Shown here: positions 9,586 to 17,878 of the stretch, in pieces
Layout of the letters: every line of letters begins with the position of its first letter
How positions within the stretch are numbered: the stretch's first letter is position 1
Origin: Deltaproteobacteria bacterium
GTDB lineage: Bacteria; Desulfobacterota; Binatia; HRBIN30; CADEER01
DNA length: 64,000 bases
Assembly (NCBI GenBank): GCA_029262455.1
Contig: JAJCZJ010000053.1
Span: forward strand, 1 to 64,000
Reading direction: 5' to 3'
Program-made: the position numbers and the translations under genes
The notes under the pieces: model-generated
What the model was told of the DNA's origin: nothing
The model's input: only the letters and a program-made list of their open reading frames with translations
Database searches by the model: none

Positions 9586-10845
9586 ATGAACGAAGTGCAG
9601 GAGACGCAAGCATCGCCCACGGGCAACTTCGACGTCTTTCTACCGCTGCGCAGCCAGGGCGCTTTGGAGAATCCATTCGCGATCTACTCGCTGCTTCGCA
9701 GTGTGCGACCGGTGATGAAAATGCCTACCGAAGGCTACGACGGGGCGGGCGTGTGGTTCGTCACCAGATACGAAGACGTTCACAGCATTCTCCGCGACCC
9801 GCACTTCTCAGTCGATCGGATGCGCGCCCAGGTCATCCGCGACAACTTCGAACGCTTGCCCTCGTTCCTCCAACAGGCCGCGCAGAACGTCCGATCGATG
9901 CTGACCATGGACCCACCCGACCACACGCGGGTGCGCAAACTCGTCAACAAAGCCTTTACCCCAAAACGCGTCGAGGCGCTGCGCCATCACATTGAACGGA
10001 TCGTCGAGGATCTGCTGGGCGAGATCGAACCGGGACAACCCTTCGACGTCATCGACGCCGTCGCCGCCCCACTGCCCGCGATCGTCATCGCCGAGCTACT
10101 CGGCGTACCGGCCGAGGACCATCGCCAATTCAAATCTTGGGCCGCCGAGATCGTAGCCAGCATCGGACAGCCTACGCTGCAAGGCAATCGCCCTGGCGTG
10201 TCGCCAGCGGCCGAGAAACTGTTTGAGTACCTCGGCAAGATCATCGCCGAGCGCCGCCAAGAGCCACGCGAGGATCTGATCAGTGCAATGGTTCTAGCCC
10301 AAGAGGAAAACGACGCCCTCACCGACATGGAGCTCCTCGCAACCAGCAACTTGATTCTTCTGGCCGGACACGAGACGACAACCAACCTGATCGGCAACGG
10401 CCTCCTGGCGCTGCTGCGCGAACCTGACGAGCTCGACCGTCTGCGCAACGATCTCTCGCTCCTACCAACCGCGATCGAGGAACTGTTGCGCTATGACGGT
10501 CCGGTCCAGAGCACGGTGCGGATCGCCAGCGAGGACACCGAAATCGGCGGACACGAAATCATCGAGGGCTCACTCGTGCTGGTTGGCATCGGAGCTGCCA
10601 ACCACGATCCGGCCGTGTTCGAAGACCCGGAACGTCTCGACCTTGGCCGCGATCCCAACCCGCACCTCGCCTTTGGCTTTGGCGCTCACTTCTGTCTGGG
10701 CGCGCAACTCGCTCGCCTCGAGGGAGAGATTGCTCTGCGGGCTATTCTCGAGCGGTTCCCCAACTTGAAACTCCGCATCGATACTCCGAAGTACCGGCCG
10801 AACCCAGTCCTGCGCGGCCTGGAGTCGCTTCCGGTTTCGCAATAA
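9586..10845 (+). CDS. Cytochrome P450
   Basis: This 419-residue soluble bacterial P450 has the I-helix oxygen-activation motif AGHETT (260-265) and the K-helix ELLR (299-302). The heme loop is FGFGAHFCLGA with Cys370 as thiolate ligand. The start has a strong ribosome-binding site, GGAGGA. It resembles class I bacterial P450s (CYP107/CYP125-like) that need separate ferredoxin and reductase, neither of which is in the window. It hydroxylates an unknown lipophilic substrate. The divergent TetR gene and shared palindrome imply substrate-inducible expression. Confidence 0.95.
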   Translation: MNEVQETQASPTGNFDVFLPLRSQGALENPFAIYSLLRSVRPVMKMPTEGYDGAGVWFVTRYEDVHSILRDPHFSVDRMRAQVIRDNFERLPSFLQQAAQNVRSMLTMDPPDHTRVRKLVNKAFTPKRVEALRHHIERIVEDLLGEIEPGQPFDVIDAVAAPLPAIVIAELLGVPAEDHRQFKSWAAEIVASIGQPTLQGNRPGVSPAAEKLFEYLGKIIAERRQEPREDLISAMVLAQEENDALTDMELLATSNLILLAGHETTTNLIGNGLLALLREPDELDRLRNDLSLLPTAIEELLRYDGPVQSTVRIASEDTEIGGHEIIEGSLVLVGIGAANHDPAVFEDPERLDLGRDPNPHLAFGFGAHFCLGAQLARLEGEIALRAILERFPNLKLRIDTPKYRPNPVLRGLESLPVSQ

Positions 10846-10897
10846 GGGCCTAGATCAGTTGTCGTAGGTCGCGCGCTCGTCGTAGGGTCGCTGCACT

Positions 10898-11410
10898 ATG
10901 CCCACGACGTCGACTCGCTGGATCGCACTCGTCACTTGCTCCCTACTCCTCGGCTGCGCTGCGCTCAGTCCAGAGCCTGCTGCGATGACCCACCACCAAC
11001 TCATCGCCGTCATCGAGCAGCATGCCACCAACGTGGAGAAGCGAGACAGCATCGCTAAGTTCGTCTTCGACGGGGTCGAGCTAACCTGCATCTACAATAC
11101 GCAATACGATCGGATGCGCATCATCTCTCCAGTGGCGCGCGAAGACGCGATCACTCTGCAACACGTCCGCGCCGCGATGCTGGCAAATTTCCACACCGCG
11201 CTCGACGCCCGCTACGCCATCAGCAAAGGCATTGTGTATGCCGCCTTTCTCCACCCGATGTCGCACCTCAGTGAAGCAGAGTTAGTTTCGGCAATGCGCC
11301 AGGTCGCCTCTTTGGCAAAGACCTTCGGTACGACATTCACCAGCGGCGAGCTCCTTTTCGGGGCACCACAGCAGCAACAACCAACGCCGCAGCCCGGGAT
11401 CGGGACCTAG
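10898..11410 (+). CDS. Lipoprotein with YbjN/chaperone-like domain
   Basis: This 170-residue protein has a lipoprotein signal (LVTCSLLLGCA; lipid attachment at the Cys of LLGC). The mature part alternates strands and helices (VELTCIYNTQYDRMRIISPV, then helices, then ARYAISKGIVYAAFLHPMSHLSEAEL), a pattern reminiscent of YbjN or type III secretion chaperone-like folds. I do not recognise a specific family. A Gln/Pro-rich tail follows. It lies 8 bp before the M23 peptidase-like gene and is probably co-transcribed with it. Confidence 0.6.
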   Translation: MPTTSTRWIALVTCSLLLGCAALSPEPAAMTHHQLIAVIEQHATNVEKRDSIAKFVFDGVELTCIYNTQYDRMRIISPVAREDAITLQHVRAAMLANFHTALDARYAISKGIVYAAFLHPMSHLSEAELVSAMRQVASLAKTFGTTFTSGELLFGAPQQQQPTPQPGIGT

Positions 11411-11418
11411 CGCGCCGA

Positions 11419-12615
11419 ATGGCAACGGTGACCGCCCGCTTGCTTTATATTGCTATCGCGACGATCGCGGCGCTCGCGACAGCGGGGACCAAGGTACAGT
11501 TGCCCGAAGCCAAGAGCGGCGGGCCGCCGGCCTTCACGCTGGCAACCTTCCCCATTGGAACTCCCGGAGTCTCACCGTACAACGCCGCAATGATCGCGGT
11601 GATGGATCACAAAGCTCGCTTTTATCAACAATGCTGCGACACCGAGATCGTCGCCTACACAGGGGAATCCGCCACGCGTGGAGACTCGCCCGGTCTCTGC
11701 CCTGCCCCACCTGGGCTTCCCACCTGCTTCGTTACCCCAAACTGCATCTGTGAGTACGCGCATCCGGATGGCGGCGAGTTCGTCATCAACGGCAACTACG
11801 TCGGCGCCCTCTTCGGCGCGTCCTACTTGAGCTACGACGGCCACGCAGGTTACGATTTCCGGTACGATTTCGAGACTCCACTGGTAGCAAGTGCAGACGG
11901 TTCATTGTGCAAGGCAATCGACGACCCGATCAACGGCCGCATCGGGTTCGCCAGTGCGTGGGACAAGTTTCACACCTTCTATATCGACCACGGCGAGATC
12001 GAAGGCAGAGGCTATTCCAGTTGGTACCTGCACGCCGAGCGGCTCGAAGGCACCGCCACCGATGGCTCCAGTTTGGCTGATCTGTCACCCGGCGAATGCG
12101 CGCCTGTTACCGCAGGGCAGGTCATCGCGACAGTCGGCAATCAAGGAACCTTCCTACCGCACCTTCACTTCGAAACGCGCGTCTACATGTTACCCGACGG
12201 AGTGGAACGAGCCACACAACGCGGATTCGATCCATACGGCTGGTCGGGGAGCGGACCCGACCCGCTGTCCGATCCAGCGGAGAACCCGCAGGCCGAATCG
12301 CGAATCGAGGCTACATGGATCGCCTGCGGCAATGGGCGGCGCGAAGGTGCTGAAGTCTGCGACGATGGAAATGTCGACGACGGCGACTGCTGCTCAACCA
12401 CTTGCGAGGCGCAATCCGGCCCGACGTGCATCTGCGCCGGCGACTGCAACGGAGACGGCAGCGTCGCGATCAACGAACTCGTCATCGGGGTCGGGATCAC
12501 ACTGGGTCGATTGCCATTGGAACGGTGCACTTCGCTCGACACCAACAACGACGGGGCAACTTCGATCAATGAGCTCATCACCGCGGTCGGCAACGCGCTC
12601 AAAGGCTGCAATTGA
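11419..12615 (+). CDS. Secreted M23/LytM-type metallopeptidase with DUF4215 and dockerin-like tail
   Basis: This 398-residue exported protein begins with a hydrophobic N-terminal segment (about 1-22). The M23 zinc signature is present: H-x3-D in GHAGYD (His142, Asp146) and HLH (248-250), with an accessory YLH at 204-206. Residues 302-329 form a DUF4215 Cys-rich repeat (CDDGNVDDGDCCSTTC). The C-terminus (about 338-398) carries two EF-hand-like calcium loops (GDCNGDGSVAINEL and DTNNDGATSINEL) between cysteines, as in type I dockerins. The same tail ends the intradiol dioxygenase at 50546-51448. Cleavage of peptidoglycan or an extracellular peptide is expected. Many cysteines suggest a disulfide-rich extracellular protein. 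Confidence 0.82.
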   Translation: MATVTARLLYIAIATIAALATAGTKVQLPEAKSGGPPAFTLATFPIGTPGVSPYNAAMIAVMDHKARFYQQCCDTEIVAYTGESATRGDSPGLCPAPPGLPTCFVTPNCICEYAHPDGGEFVINGNYVGALFGASYLSYDGHAGYDFRYDFETPLVASADGSLCKAIDDPINGRIGFASAWDKFHTFYIDHGEIEGRGYSSWYLHAERLEGTATDGSSLADLSPGECAPVTAGQVIATVGNQGTFLPHLHFETRVYMLPDGVERATQRGFDPYGWSGSGPDPLSDPAENPQAESRIEATWIACGNGRREGAEVCDDGNVDDGDCCSTTCEAQSGPTCICAGDCNGDGSVAINELVIGVGITLGRLPLERCTSLDTNNDGATSINELITAVGNALKGCN

Positions 12616-12713
12616 GAAGGGCTAGAGCAGTCGGCGCGCCCCGGCGAGGACAATCACGCCGCTACACTCCGATTGTTGGAGATTCCGGTCGCTTTCGCGC
12701 TATCCTGCCAAGC

Positions 12714-13697
12714 ATGAGAGCACGCGAGTTGATGCACCTTGAGAACACCGGTCACCACGGGATCAATTCATTGTTCGCCAAAGCCCACTCGGCCGATTGG
12801 GACTTCGAACGCGATGTGGACTGGACCATGCGGATCGAGCCGGACGACCCCCTGGTGGCGTTGGATTGGACGGCGTTCGGAGAAACGCCGACGTTTCAGG
12901 CGCTCCCGGAGCGGGTTCGAGTCCACATCAATCGGCGCGGCGTCGGCCGCATCCTCAACATCCTGCAACTCGGCGAAAGCGTGGCGCAGGACGTCTGTGC
13001 GAAGATCGCGCTGGCCCTGCGCGAGGAGGACTACCGCAATCACGCCGTAGCGCAGGCAATGGACGAAGCTCGGCATCACCTTGCCTACCGGCGCTTCCTC
13101 GAAAAGATGGAGGAAGAGCCAGAGGATATCGATCCGGGCACCGAGGGCATGTTCGACACATTGCTCGCACTGGAGGACCCCACCCAGCTCATCGCCTTCG
13201 AGCAGTTCTTCCTGGAAAGCTTTGCCATGACCATCTTCGAGTCGCTGCAGAGCAAAGCGACACATCCTCTGCTGAAGCGAATCATCACGTTGATCACGCG
13301 AGACGAAAGCCGTCACATGGGTTTTGGCGTGCTCTACATCGAAGAGTGGCTGCGTCGGCAAACGTTCGAAGACCAGGTGCGCTTCGCCCAGCGTTGGCTG
13401 CCGCAGATCCTCGGCACGATCCTAGACCGACCGGGACCGATCATGCTGTCGCGTGTGGTGCAGCGCATGAGGGAATCCGGCATCGACAACGCCGACGAGC
13501 TCGGAGCCCGAATGCTGCGCGAGCAGCAGGAGATCGACTACGCCCAGCTCGATTCGATCGTCCAGGCCCAGCGGGTGCCTCACTTATTGAAGAACGCCCG
13601 CCGCGTCGGAATCATGAAACCCGAGATCCTCGAAGAACTCGGGGTCTCCGAGCACCCGCTAGTCGTCGGGACCTTGCGGGCCAACCTGGATTCCTAG
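12714..13697 (+). CDS. Ferritin-like/R2-type diiron protein
   Basis: This 327-residue helical protein has candidate diiron ligands Glu88 (GES), Glu118-x2-His121 (DEARH), Glu163 or Glu168, and Glu198-x2-His201 (DESRHMGF). This is the two ExxH pattern of ribonucleotide reductase R2-like and AurF-like oxygenases. The frame is open from 12612, but the more likely start is the ATG at 12714; neither start has a good ribosome-binding site. The function is probably oxidation of an organic substrate or metal or radical chemistry. The partner reductase is not present. It is not a ferritin, being too long and showing R2-like ligand spacing. Confidence 0.75.
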   Translation: MRARELMHLENTGHHGINSLFAKAHSADWDFERDVDWTMRIEPDDPLVALDWTAFGETPTFQALPERVRVHINRRGVGRILNILQLGESVAQDVCAKIALALREEDYRNHAVAQAMDEARHHLAYRRFLEKMEEEPEDIDPGTEGMFDTLLALEDPTQLIAFEQFFLESFAMTIFESLQSKATHPLLKRIITLITRDESRHMGFGVLYIEEWLRRQTFEDQVRFAQRWLPQILGTILDRPGPIMLSRVVQRMRESGIDNADELGARMLREQQEIDYAQLDSIVQAQRVPHLLKNARRVGIMKPEILEELGVSEHPLVVGTLRANLDS

Positions 13698-13839
13698 ACG
13701 AATCGAGCTGATGATAACGGCCAGGGAGAATTCAGACCGCGATTTTCGATTCACGGGGAATTTTCAATGATAGCTCGGGCTTATCCCGCAGCTCGGGTGT
13801 GTCGCAATTGTTCCATTAGCTCCTAGAGGAGGGCCGCAC

Positions 13840-14625
13840 ATGGCCAAGTTCGATCGCTACCAGCCCGGTCAATTCTCGTGGGTCGACTTGATGACCCCAG
13901 ACGTCGCCGCGTCGACCGCGTTCTACTCGAGCCTGTTCGGATGGACCTGCGAGCAGAACAAGGACGACGGTGGCGGTGACTACTCGATGTTTCGTCTCGA
14001 CGGTATCGACGTCGCCGGGATGGGAGCCATGTCGGAGGAGATGAAACAGATGGGGATCGCGCCGACGTGGAACAACTACGTCACCGTCGAGGACGCCGAC
14101 GCAGCAGCAGCGCGCGCCCAAGAGCTCGGCGCAGAGCTGCAAATGCCGGTCATCGACATCGCAAAGGATGGGGATCTCATCGGCCGCATGACCATCTTGA
14201 TCGACCCGGAGGGTGCCCGGCTTGCCGTTTGGCAGCCCGGAACTCACGCCGGCAGTGGAGTAGCGAACATTCCTGGAGCCTTCTGCTGGAACGAGATTCT
14301 GACCCGCGATCCAGACAAGGCGATGAAGTTCTACTCCGATCTCTTCGGCTGGGAGTACCGCGGCGACGACCAGTACCAGGAGATCCTGCTCGGCGGTCGG
14401 TCCAACGGGGGCATTCTACCGTGGCGCGAGGAGATGGGAGACGCCCCGGCGCACTGGTCTCCCTACTTCACCGTGGAAAACTGCGACGACGGCATCGCCA
14501 AGGTCAAATCCCACGGCGGCGACCTCCTGATGGGACCGGTGCAAATCGAAGTCGGCCGCTTCGCCCTGGTGAAAGACCCACTCGGTGCCGTGTTCTACGT
14601 GATGAACATCCCTAATCCGGATTGA
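13840..14625 (+). CDS. Two-domain VOC family (glyoxalase-like) protein
   Basis: This 261-residue protein has two tandem VOC domains (about 8-128 and 140-258). Each begins with a PDVAASTAFYSSLFGW / PDKAMKFYSDLFGWEY block and ends with DPEGARLAVWQP / DPLGAVFYVMN. It resembles the CFP-30B/hydroxylase-type members found in high-GC bacteria. Members bind a metal and act on small organic molecules, but the substrate cannot be assigned. The ribosome-binding site is strong (AGAGGAGGG). It stands alone, with a 140-bp gap upstream. Confidence 0.9.
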   Translation: MAKFDRYQPGQFSWVDLMTPDVAASTAFYSSLFGWTCEQNKDDGGGDYSMFRLDGIDVAGMGAMSEEMKQMGIAPTWNNYVTVEDADAAAARAQELGAELQMPVIDIAKDGDLIGRMTILIDPEGARLAVWQPGTHAGSGVANIPGAFCWNEILTRDPDKAMKFYSDLFGWEYRGDDQYQEILLGGRSNGGILPWREEMGDAPAHWSPYFTVENCDDGIAKVKSHGGDLLMGPVQIEVGRFALVKDPLGAVFYVMNIPNPD

Positions 14626-14709
14626 TGCCCCGAGCGCGAGCACTATTGTAGTCGCCAGTCGACCAGGACAACCCCAAAGCGCCGCCCGAACAAATCCCTG
14701 GGCGCTAAC

Positions 14710-16008
14710 TCAAAAGGGCTCGCAGCCGCAGGTACCGGAGTCGCTGACGCACTCTTGTCCCGGCGGACATTCGAGGCCGAGCGAGCAGCTACTCTCGCAC
14801 GGGGCACCCGGGGGTATGCAGGCGCAGCCGGAAAAGACGCCGACCACGCTGATCGGGACGCACACATCCCCACCGCTACAGCTGCCACCACAGGTCGGGT
14901 GCGAACCGCCCGAACAGAGGGTGGGAACACACGCCGGCCCGAGCCCGGGGCCAAGCGCACAGAAGAAGCCTACCGGACAATCGTCTCCACCCGAGCCGCA
15001 CGGCCCAGGCGGGCCACACAGGCAACCCGAAAAACCACCGCTCGTCTCGAAAAAGTTACATTCTTGGTCAATCGGGCAGGCACCGCCGCACATGTTCTGC
15101 GAGCAAGGCGTCTGTCCATCGGGAACGCAGCCGCAGTTGGGTGTTGGGACTCCACCAATGGGAGCACACTGCTCGCCAACCGGGCACTGGCCATTGCAAG
15201 TTGGAGAGGTATCGCCGCACGGGTCGGCGTCGGGAATACAAACGCACGAAGATAGGTCCTGTGAACCACACACCGAGCCAACCGGGCAGTCGCCGTCACA
15301 CATAGGGAAGGCGCCGTCCGTACACGCCACCGGATCAGGCACGCAGACGCAGGGGGCTCCGGCAGCGGACGAGCAGGACTGCCCGGCTGGACAGGTTCCA
15401 TCGCAAACGGGAAAGAGGCTGGCGCCGCAACCGCGATTGAGCAACGCGTCATCCGAGCAGTCAGCCAGCGCTGATGTATCAGCGTTCTTGCCAACAAACC
15501 TCAGCGTACTGTCCTTCTGCACGGCAGCACCGGCAAACAGAGCACAGTTCCTCGTCGAGCCAAACGTGATCCGGACTCCCACCGATTGATGTGGGAGAAG
15601 TGGGGCGAGCCCCTTGCCCCGTATTCTAATGAGGCGACCCTCTTTTACATCCAGTGTCCGCAACAAGGGATCGGGTCCGCCCGGATTGCGATAGCGATAG
15701 GCGTCACGCGAGGCGCGGTCGCGAACTCGCCAACCCGGACTGCCACCGGACGCGCCGGCAGCAAGCGTCAAAACCCCGTGGTTCTTCGAGAAGAGTTCGA
15801 CCACAACTCCGCCTGGCGCGCCGGACACCGGGTCGTCCGAACTACCTATGGCGGGGAAGAGAAAGTTTGGGTCCCGCGCGACGAAGACCACGTCAAGGCC
15901 GTCGGCCGTTCTCCGCAGCAACAGCTTGTCGGCGTCGATCGTGCGATCTGCGGCCAATGCCGGGACCGCGAGAACAATCATCACGATGGTTAGATACGTT
16001 CGCAGCAT
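14710..16008 (-). CDS. Secreted cysteine-rich repeat protein
   Basis: This 432-residue protein has a Sec signal peptide. The ATG at 16008 is preceded by GAGGG. Residues about 22-165 are a beta-rich domain shared in style with other exported proteins of this lineage. From about 185 to the end there are about six tandem Cys-rich units with the pattern C-x-G-x-CP-x-G-x2-C...C-x-C-x-P, giving more than 40 cysteines. The repeats resemble EGF/TIL-like or myxobacterial Cys modules and should be disulfide-bonded outside the cell. No catalytic motif is seen; adhesion or a surface-structure role is inferred. Confidence 0.75.
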   Translation of the reverse strand: MLRTYLTIVMIVLAVPALAADRTIDADKLLLRRTADGLDVVFVARDPNFLFPAIGSSDDPVSGAPGGVVVELFSKNHGVLTLAAGASGGSPGWRVRDRASRDAYRYRNPGGPDPLLRTLDVKEGRLIRIRGKGLAPLLPHQSVGVRITFGSTRNCALFAGAAVQKDSTLRFVGKNADTSALADCSDDALLNRGCGASLFPVCDGTCPAGQSCSSAAGAPCVCVPDPVACTDGAFPMCDGDCPVGSVCGSQDLSSCVCIPDADPCGDTSPTCNGQCPVGEQCAPIGGVPTPNCGCVPDGQTPCSQNMCGGACPIDQECNFFETSGGFSGCLCGPPGPCGSGGDDCPVGFFCALGPGLGPACVPTLCSGGSHPTCGGSCSGGDVCVPISVVGVFSGCACIPPGAPCESSCSLGLECPPGQECVSDSGTCGCEPF

Positions 16009-16134
16009 CACCAAGCCCTCCCCTTACAGCGACAACCCTAGCCACCAAGTCGGTTGTCACGCAACGCGAGACGGGCCAAAGAGTTGACCGATGCGGCCAC
16101 GTCGGCTCCTTCACGAGACTAGTGCCAGCCAAGA

Positions 16135-16187
16135 GGGAGCGCCCACGCTACCGGGACATAGCAAAAGCGCCCAACAACGGCGCTCCC
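16135..16187. terminator. Inverted repeat downstream of GNAT gene
   Basis: Perfect 9-bp arms GGGAGCGCC (16135-16143) and GGCGCTCCC (16179-16187) lie between the GNAT stop and the start of the Cys-rich gene. The 35-base loop and missing T-tract make a terminator role doubtful. Confidence 0.3.
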
Positions 16188-16216
16188 ACACGGCCGGAGT
16201 CAAACTTCGCGGGCTC

Positions 16217-16702
16217 TCAGAGAGGCTTCGAGTAGAACAGCGCACCGCCCGCAGACTCGCCGTATACGGATTGCGCGAAACCCGCTTCCCCGTACACCCG
16301 TCGAGCTCTGTCGTTGTTTTCTTGAACCTCGAGTGTGACCTTGCAACAACCCAGCTGCCTTGCTTTGGCTTCGACTGCTGCCAGCAATCGCTGTCCGATC
16401 CCCCGGCCTCGATACTCCGGCAGGACGGCGAGGTCATGTAGGTTGAGCAGGGGGCGAGCCGCAAAGGTAGAAAAACCCCGAAAGCACGTTGCAATGCCAA
16501 CCGGTTCGTCGCCGCTGTAAGCAAGCAGGATCATTGTCGTCGGGTGATCGCGAAGACCGTCGACTAAGCGGTCGAGCGTCGATTCCGGCAACGGACCACT
16601 GTTCCCCATGGGGTCGAGAGCATAGGCTGCCGTTAGCGCGCGAACAGCATCTCGATGGTCCGACGTGCCGAGATCGGCTTCTATGACTTCGGTTGAGCCC
16701 AT
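16217..16702 (-). CDS. GNAT-family N-acetyltransferase
   Basis: This 161-residue protein has the GNAT fold. The acetyl-CoA-binding motif A appears as LHDLAVLPEYRGRGIGQRLL (about 88-107, with R-G-x-G-I-G), followed by VQENNDRARRVYGEAGF, the usual C-terminal strand-helix block. It acetylates an unknown amine. The gene ends before a palindromic stretch and lies directly downstream of the dihydrodipicolinate-reductase-like gene (4 bp gap), so co-transcription is likely. Confidence 0.9.
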   Translation of the reverse strand: MGSTEVIEADLGTSDHRDAVRALTAAYALDPMGNSGPLPESTLDRLVDGLRDHPTTMILLAYSGDEPVGIATCFRGFSTFAARPLLNLHDLAVLPEYRGRGIGQRLLAAVEAKARQLGCCKVTLEVQENNDRARRVYGEAGFAQSVYGESAGGALFYSKPL

Positions 16703-16706
16703 TCCT

Positions 16707-17768
16707 TTAGGCCGGCTTGTACAAGCCCTTCGCTGTAATCATCGGGAGATCGAGGGCTGAGATAAGACCGGGGCTGTGTTGCACGACGGATGGAATCGCG
16801 TTGACGATTCGGGTTGCGGTTTGGATCACGCCGCCGACGGCGTGGTCGCCGTGTTTGTCCTCCATGTCCATGGAGATCATCATGCGCGGCTCGCCTTCGA
16901 TGGTTACTTTGTAGCCTCGCCCTTTCGGCCAGTCGGGAGACAGACTGTCGTCGAGTCGTGTGATGTGCTCGAGCACGATCGCGTCGCGTCCTCCGACGAC
17001 ACCGCGCACTTCGAATCGCATGGCGCCGGTCGTACCCTTCTTGAACACTCCCATCGCGTTCTCGATGTCGGCCTCGAGTGGGCGCCGCTCGTGCACTTCG
17101 TAGATCTTGTCGAGCTTGACTCCGAGCCCCGCTGCGACCGATCGAATCGTTCCACCCCACGCCATCGACAAGGCACCCGGCGCGAACAACAGGCACTCAT
17201 GATCGATCGGATATCCGAAGCCCATGACCTCGCGAATCGTGTCTTCCTGCACGTACGTCGAGTAGTTGATGATCTCCTGCATGCGAATACTGCTCCAGTA
17301 TTCGCTGAGGCCAGTATAGAGGAGCGGCATCACATCGTTGGCGAAGCCCGGGTCGATTCCGTTGTTGAAACACGTTGCGCCGCCGTCCGCGCAGGCTTTC
17401 TGAATGTTTTCAGCAAAGCCCGGAATGTCGGTCTCGGGATACAGCAACATGATCAGTGAGCTCGACACCACGTTGATGCCTGCTTCGAGAATCCGCGCCT
17501 GATCCGCCGCCGCCTCGAACATCCGGTGTTCCGCCGCCGCCGTGTAGCAAACACAGTCAGGCTTCAGCGCCAGCGCCGCATCGATGTCGGTCGTCGCCAA
17601 CACTCCCGTTGGGCCATCGACGTCAGCGAACTCGCTCGCGTCCTTGCCCGCCTTGTCAGGATTGCTCACAATCAACCCGACCAGCTCCAACTCAGGGTGA
17701 TTGACGATCGCGCGCAGCGCATACACGCCGACGTTTCCTGTGCTCCATTGTACAACTCGATAGGACAT
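16707..17768 (-). CDS. Dihydrodipicolinate reductase-like NAD(P) oxidoreductase
   Basis: This is a 353-residue protein with an N-terminal Rossmann motif (VVQWSTGNVGVYALRAI) and a DapB-like two-domain layout. It is close in style to the large group of dihydrodipicolinate-reductase-like proteins, whose best-known relative is 2,4-diaminopentanoate dehydrogenase. Lysine synthesis is unlikely because the gene lies among catabolic SDR and LLM genes. A paralogue lies at 30899-31966. The start at 17768 is chosen over the adjacent ATG at 17771 because GGGAG is then six bases upstream. It is divergent from the SDR-LLM operon. Confidence 0.8.
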   Translation of the reverse strand: MSYRVVQWSTGNVGVYALRAIVNHPELELVGLIVSNPDKAGKDASEFADVDGPTGVLATTDIDAALALKPDCVCYTAAAEHRMFEAAADQARILEAGINVVSSSLIMLLYPETDIPGFAENIQKACADGGATCFNNGIDPGFANDVMPLLYTGLSEYWSSIRMQEIINYSTYVQEDTIREVMGFGYPIDHECLLFAPGALSMAWGGTIRSVAAGLGVKLDKIYEVHERRPLEADIENAMGVFKKGTTGAMRFEVRGVVGGRDAIVLEHITRLDDSLSPDWPKGRGYKVTIEGEPRMMISMDMEDKHGDHAVGGVIQTATRIVNAIPSVVQHSPGLISALDLPMITAKGLYKPA

Positions 17769-17878
17769 CATGATCTCCCGGGGGTTTGTTCAGGGTGCGC
17801 TCCGTACGTTTCGTCAATCGCGTTCGCATTGCAACCTCGACTCCCCTACCCGTTCGTGTCACAACAACGCCAATAAAA

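Noticed and set aside
9586-10845. Secondary-metabolite gene cluster around the P450
   Set aside because: No polyketide, peptide or terpene synthase is nearby; the neighbours are a kinase and a regulator.
11419-12615. Cellulosome component, from the dockerin-like tail
   Set aside because: No cohesin, scaffoldin or cellulase is present; EF-hand-like tails also serve other exported proteins.
12797-13711. 304-codon frame overlapping the diiron gene
   Set aside because: It is Arg-rich and lies out of frame over clear ExxH motifs.
16707-17768. DapB of lysine biosynthesis
   Set aside because: The protein is about 80 residues longer than DapB, has a paralogue in the window, and has no lysine genes beside it.
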